Source: Nitrospirota bacterium
GTDB taxonomy: Bacteria; Nitrospirota; Thermodesulfovibrionia; Thermodesulfovibrionales; UBA6898
Assembly (NCBI GenBank): GCA_029858145.1
Contig: JAOUFP010000093.1
Location: 1-8,522, forward strand
Direction of reading: 5' to 3'
Length of the DNA stretch: 8,522 nucleotides
The stretch's first letter is position 1, and every line of letters starts with the position of its first letter. The translations under genes and the position numbers were made by a program. The notes beneath the pieces are model-generated. The model did no database searches, was not told where the DNA came from, and saw only the letters and a program-made list of their open reading frames with translations. Positions 7,247 to 8,522 of this stretch are shown here, one piece after another.

Positions 7247-8245
7247 ATGCTTTACTGGATAGGATTCCTGGCGTGTACGTCCCTGATTGTCTATTCCGGC
7301 GTCAAACTTTCACTTTACGGAGATATACTAGCCGAAAAATCAGGACTTGGAAGGACCTGGATGGGGCTGTTTGCAATGGCTTCGGTCACCTCCCTTCCCG
7401 AACTTGTTACGGGCATCAGCTCCGTTGCGATTGCCGATGCCCCTGACATCGCAGCAGGTGACGTATTGGGAAGTTGTGTTTTTAATATGCTTATCCTCAC
7501 CATTCTTGACGCGTTCTACCGGCAAACCCCTATCTCTACCCGGGCACACCATGGACATATCCTTGCCGGCAGCATCGGAATAGTGCTCCTCAGTATCGTT
7601 GCGGGGAGTCTTTTTATGGGGGATAATATTCCGCCTCTGGGATGGATTGGCGAGTACAGCCTGCTTTTTATTGTTATTTATTTTATTGCGATGAGGTTGA
7701 TCTATTTTTATGAAAAGCGGCGGATAGCCGCATATATAAAAGAGGTTGCCGTTGAACTGAAATATAAAGATATATCGACTAAAACCGCTGTTGGCAATTA
7801 TGTACTGAATGCCTTTATTGTCATTGTCGCAGCTGTCTTTTTGCCGATGATAGGCAAAGGAATTGCCGAGATGAGCGGTCTTGGCGAGACCTTTGTAGGA
7901 AATATCTTTATAGCGCTCTCCACATCTCTGCCCGAGGTGGTAGTCTGCATATCCGCTATCCGGATGGAGGCTGTAGATTTGGCGATAGGGAATCTTTTCG
8001 GGAGTAATATCTTTAATATATTTATCCTCGCCATCGATGATATCTTTTTCATAAAGGGACCCCTGCTTTCCCACGTAAGCCAGAACCATATTGTTTCATC
8101 CCTGTCTGCTATTGCCATGACGACGATAGCGATTATAGGTCTGACCTACCGCGCTGAAAAGAAACCGCTGTTTCTGGCGTGGGATGCCATGGGAATATTG
8201 CTCGTCTATGCGATAAATATTTTGCTCCTTTATATGTTAAAATAG
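7247..8245 (+). CDS. Sodium/calcium exchanger family (CaCA) antiporter, YrbG-like
   Basis: A 332-residue inner-membrane protein of about ten hydrophobic segments, the usual size for bacterial CaCA antiporters, which exchange Ca2+ or another cation for Na+ or H+. Both inverted alpha repeats are clear. Alpha-1 has TSLPE (48-52) followed by GDVLGSCVFN (71-80). Alpha-2 has TSLPE (226-230) followed by GNLFGSNIFN (248-257). E52 and E230 are the expected ion ligands. The halves are asymmetric: alpha-1 carries D72 and C77 where alpha-2 carries N249 and N254. A hydrophilic loop of about 30 residues (151-180, with EKRR and several Lys) joins the halves and is probably cytoplasmic. AAGGAG at 7234-7239, seven bases before the ATG, fixes the start. 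The transported ion cannot be fixed from sequence. No terminator is visible after it. Confidence 0.92.
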   Translation: MLYWIGFLACTSLIVYSGVKLSLYGDILAEKSGLGRTWMGLFAMASVTSLPELVTGISSVAIADAPDIAAGDVLGSCVFNMLILTILDAFYRQTPISTRAHHGHILAGSIGIVLLSIVAGSLFMGDNIPPLGWIGEYSLLFIVIYFIAMRLIYFYEKRRIAAYIKEVAVELKYKDISTKTAVGNYVLNAFIVIVAAVFLPMIGKGIAEMSGLGETFVGNIFIALSTSLPEVVVCISAIRMEAVDLAIGNLFGSNIFNIFILAIDDIFFIKGPLLSHVSQNHIVSSLSAIAMTTIAIIGLTYRAEKKPLFLAWDAMGILLVYAINILLLYMLK

Positions 8246-8266
8246 CCGTCTGTTTTATGCTATGAT
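8237..8266 (+). promoter_or_regulatory. Possible extended -10 promoter of the biotin carboxylase gene
   Basis: TGCTATGAT (8258-8266) is an extended -10 with five of six core matches. TTAAAA (8237-8242, four of six) lies 18 bases upstream and overlaps the exchanger stop codon. A start near 8273 would leave a leader of about 40 bases before the next ATG. Confidence 0.45.
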
Positions 8267-8312
8267 ATTTGCCATTTCCAATCTTTAACTCTGAAACAGA
8301 AGGATAGCTTTT

Positions 8313-8522
8313 ATGATGAGGAAAATCGAAAAAGTATTGGTCGCAAACCGGGGAGTGCCGGCGGTAAGGATTATGCATACCTGCAGGGACAGGAAGATAC
8401 CTACCACGGCTGTTTACAGCACTCCCGACAGGCTTTCCCACCATGTATTCATGGCAGATTCCGCAGTCCACATAGGCGAAGCCCCTCCGGTCGAGTCGTA
8501 TCTCAACATGGACAGGATTATC
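8313..8522 (+). CDS. Biotin carboxylase-type subunit, N-terminal part (3' end outside window)
   Basis: The first 70 codons of a gene that continues past the window. The translation MMRKIEKVLVANRG begins the biotin carboxylase N-terminal domain fold. It continues with AVRIMHTCRD, TTAVYSTPDR, HHVFMADSAVHIG and ESYLNMDRII, each aligning with the AccC / pyruvate carboxylase N-terminus. Such subunits use ATP and bicarbonate to carboxylate biotin in acetyl-CoA, pyruvate, 2-oxoglutarate or acyl-CoA carboxylases; which one cannot be told from this fragment. The usual ANRGEIA motif reads ANRGVPA (residues 11-17), so Glu and Ile are replaced by Val and Pro. AGAAGGA at 8298-8304 favours the ATG at 8313 over the adjacent ATG at 8316. 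The ATP-grasp domain lies beyond the window. Confidence 0.88.
   Translation, partial: MMRKIEKVLVANRGVPAVRIMHTCRDRKIPTTAVYSTPDRLSHHVFMADSAVHIGEAPPVESYLNMDRII

Noticed and set aside
7340..8089. A 249-codon open frame on the minus strand inside the exchanger gene
   Set aside because: It lies wholly opposite a well-supported membrane protein with both alpha repeats, and its translation has no recognisable domain. It is a shadow of the coding strand.
8249..8300. Inverted repeat TCTGTTT / AAACAGA around the leader of the biotin carboxylase gene
   Set aside because: Only seven bases per arm, 38 bases apart in AT-rich DNA, and it does not form a compact hairpin. It is likely chance.
1..8522. CRISPR arrays, tRNA or rRNA genes, insertion sequences and phage genes
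   Set aside because: Genes fill nearly the whole window, gaps are at most about 125 bases, and no direct repeats, cloverleaf-like sequence or transposase motifs were seen.

Overview
The window reads as a compact, all-plus-strand stretch of a bacterial chromosome of moderate GC content. Most start codons have Shine-Dalgarno sequences, and no mobile elements, CRISPR arrays, tRNA or rRNA are visible. The combination of a GH57/DUF3536 protein, an unusually long TreY, GlgC and a GT78/GT81-like glycosyltransferase suggests a Gram-negative environmental lineage of the Nitrospirota or deltaproteobacterial type. That placement is an inference from gene content and protein style, not something shown by a marker gene.

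Region 1 (1-6348) is a glucan, trehalose and sugar-nucleotide cluster. It opens with the C-terminal part of a GH57-family protein carrying a DUF3536-type domain, whose start lies outside the window. This gene overlaps treY (maltooligosyl trehalose synthase, GTG start) by 8 bases. After a 122-base gap with a possible promoter comes glgC (glucose-1-phosphate adenylyltransferase). 35 bases further on is a GT-A glycosyltransferase that resembles mannosylglycerate and glucosyl-3-phosphoglycerate synthases. Together these genes handle alpha-1,4-glucan turnover, conversion of glucan ends to trehalose precursors, ADP-glucose supply, and transfer of a sugar to an unknown small acceptor, which could be a compatible solute. 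The usual partners TreZ, GlgA and a solute phosphatase are not in the window.

Region 2 (6349-8245) is membrane transport. It holds a small protein with two mechanosensitive-channel TM-helix repeats but no MscS beta domain, a strong intrinsic terminator at about 7152-7190, and then a YrbG-like sodium/calcium exchanger family protein with two clear alpha repeats.

Region 3 (8246-8522) has a plausible extended -10 promoter and the first 70 codons of a biotin carboxylase-type protein that runs off the window.

No wholly new system is evident. The most interesting points are the unassigned acceptor of the glycosyltransferase next to glgC and treY, the possible link between osmolyte synthesis and the adjacent channel-like gene, the enlarged TreY, and the altered N-terminal motif of the biotin carboxylase.
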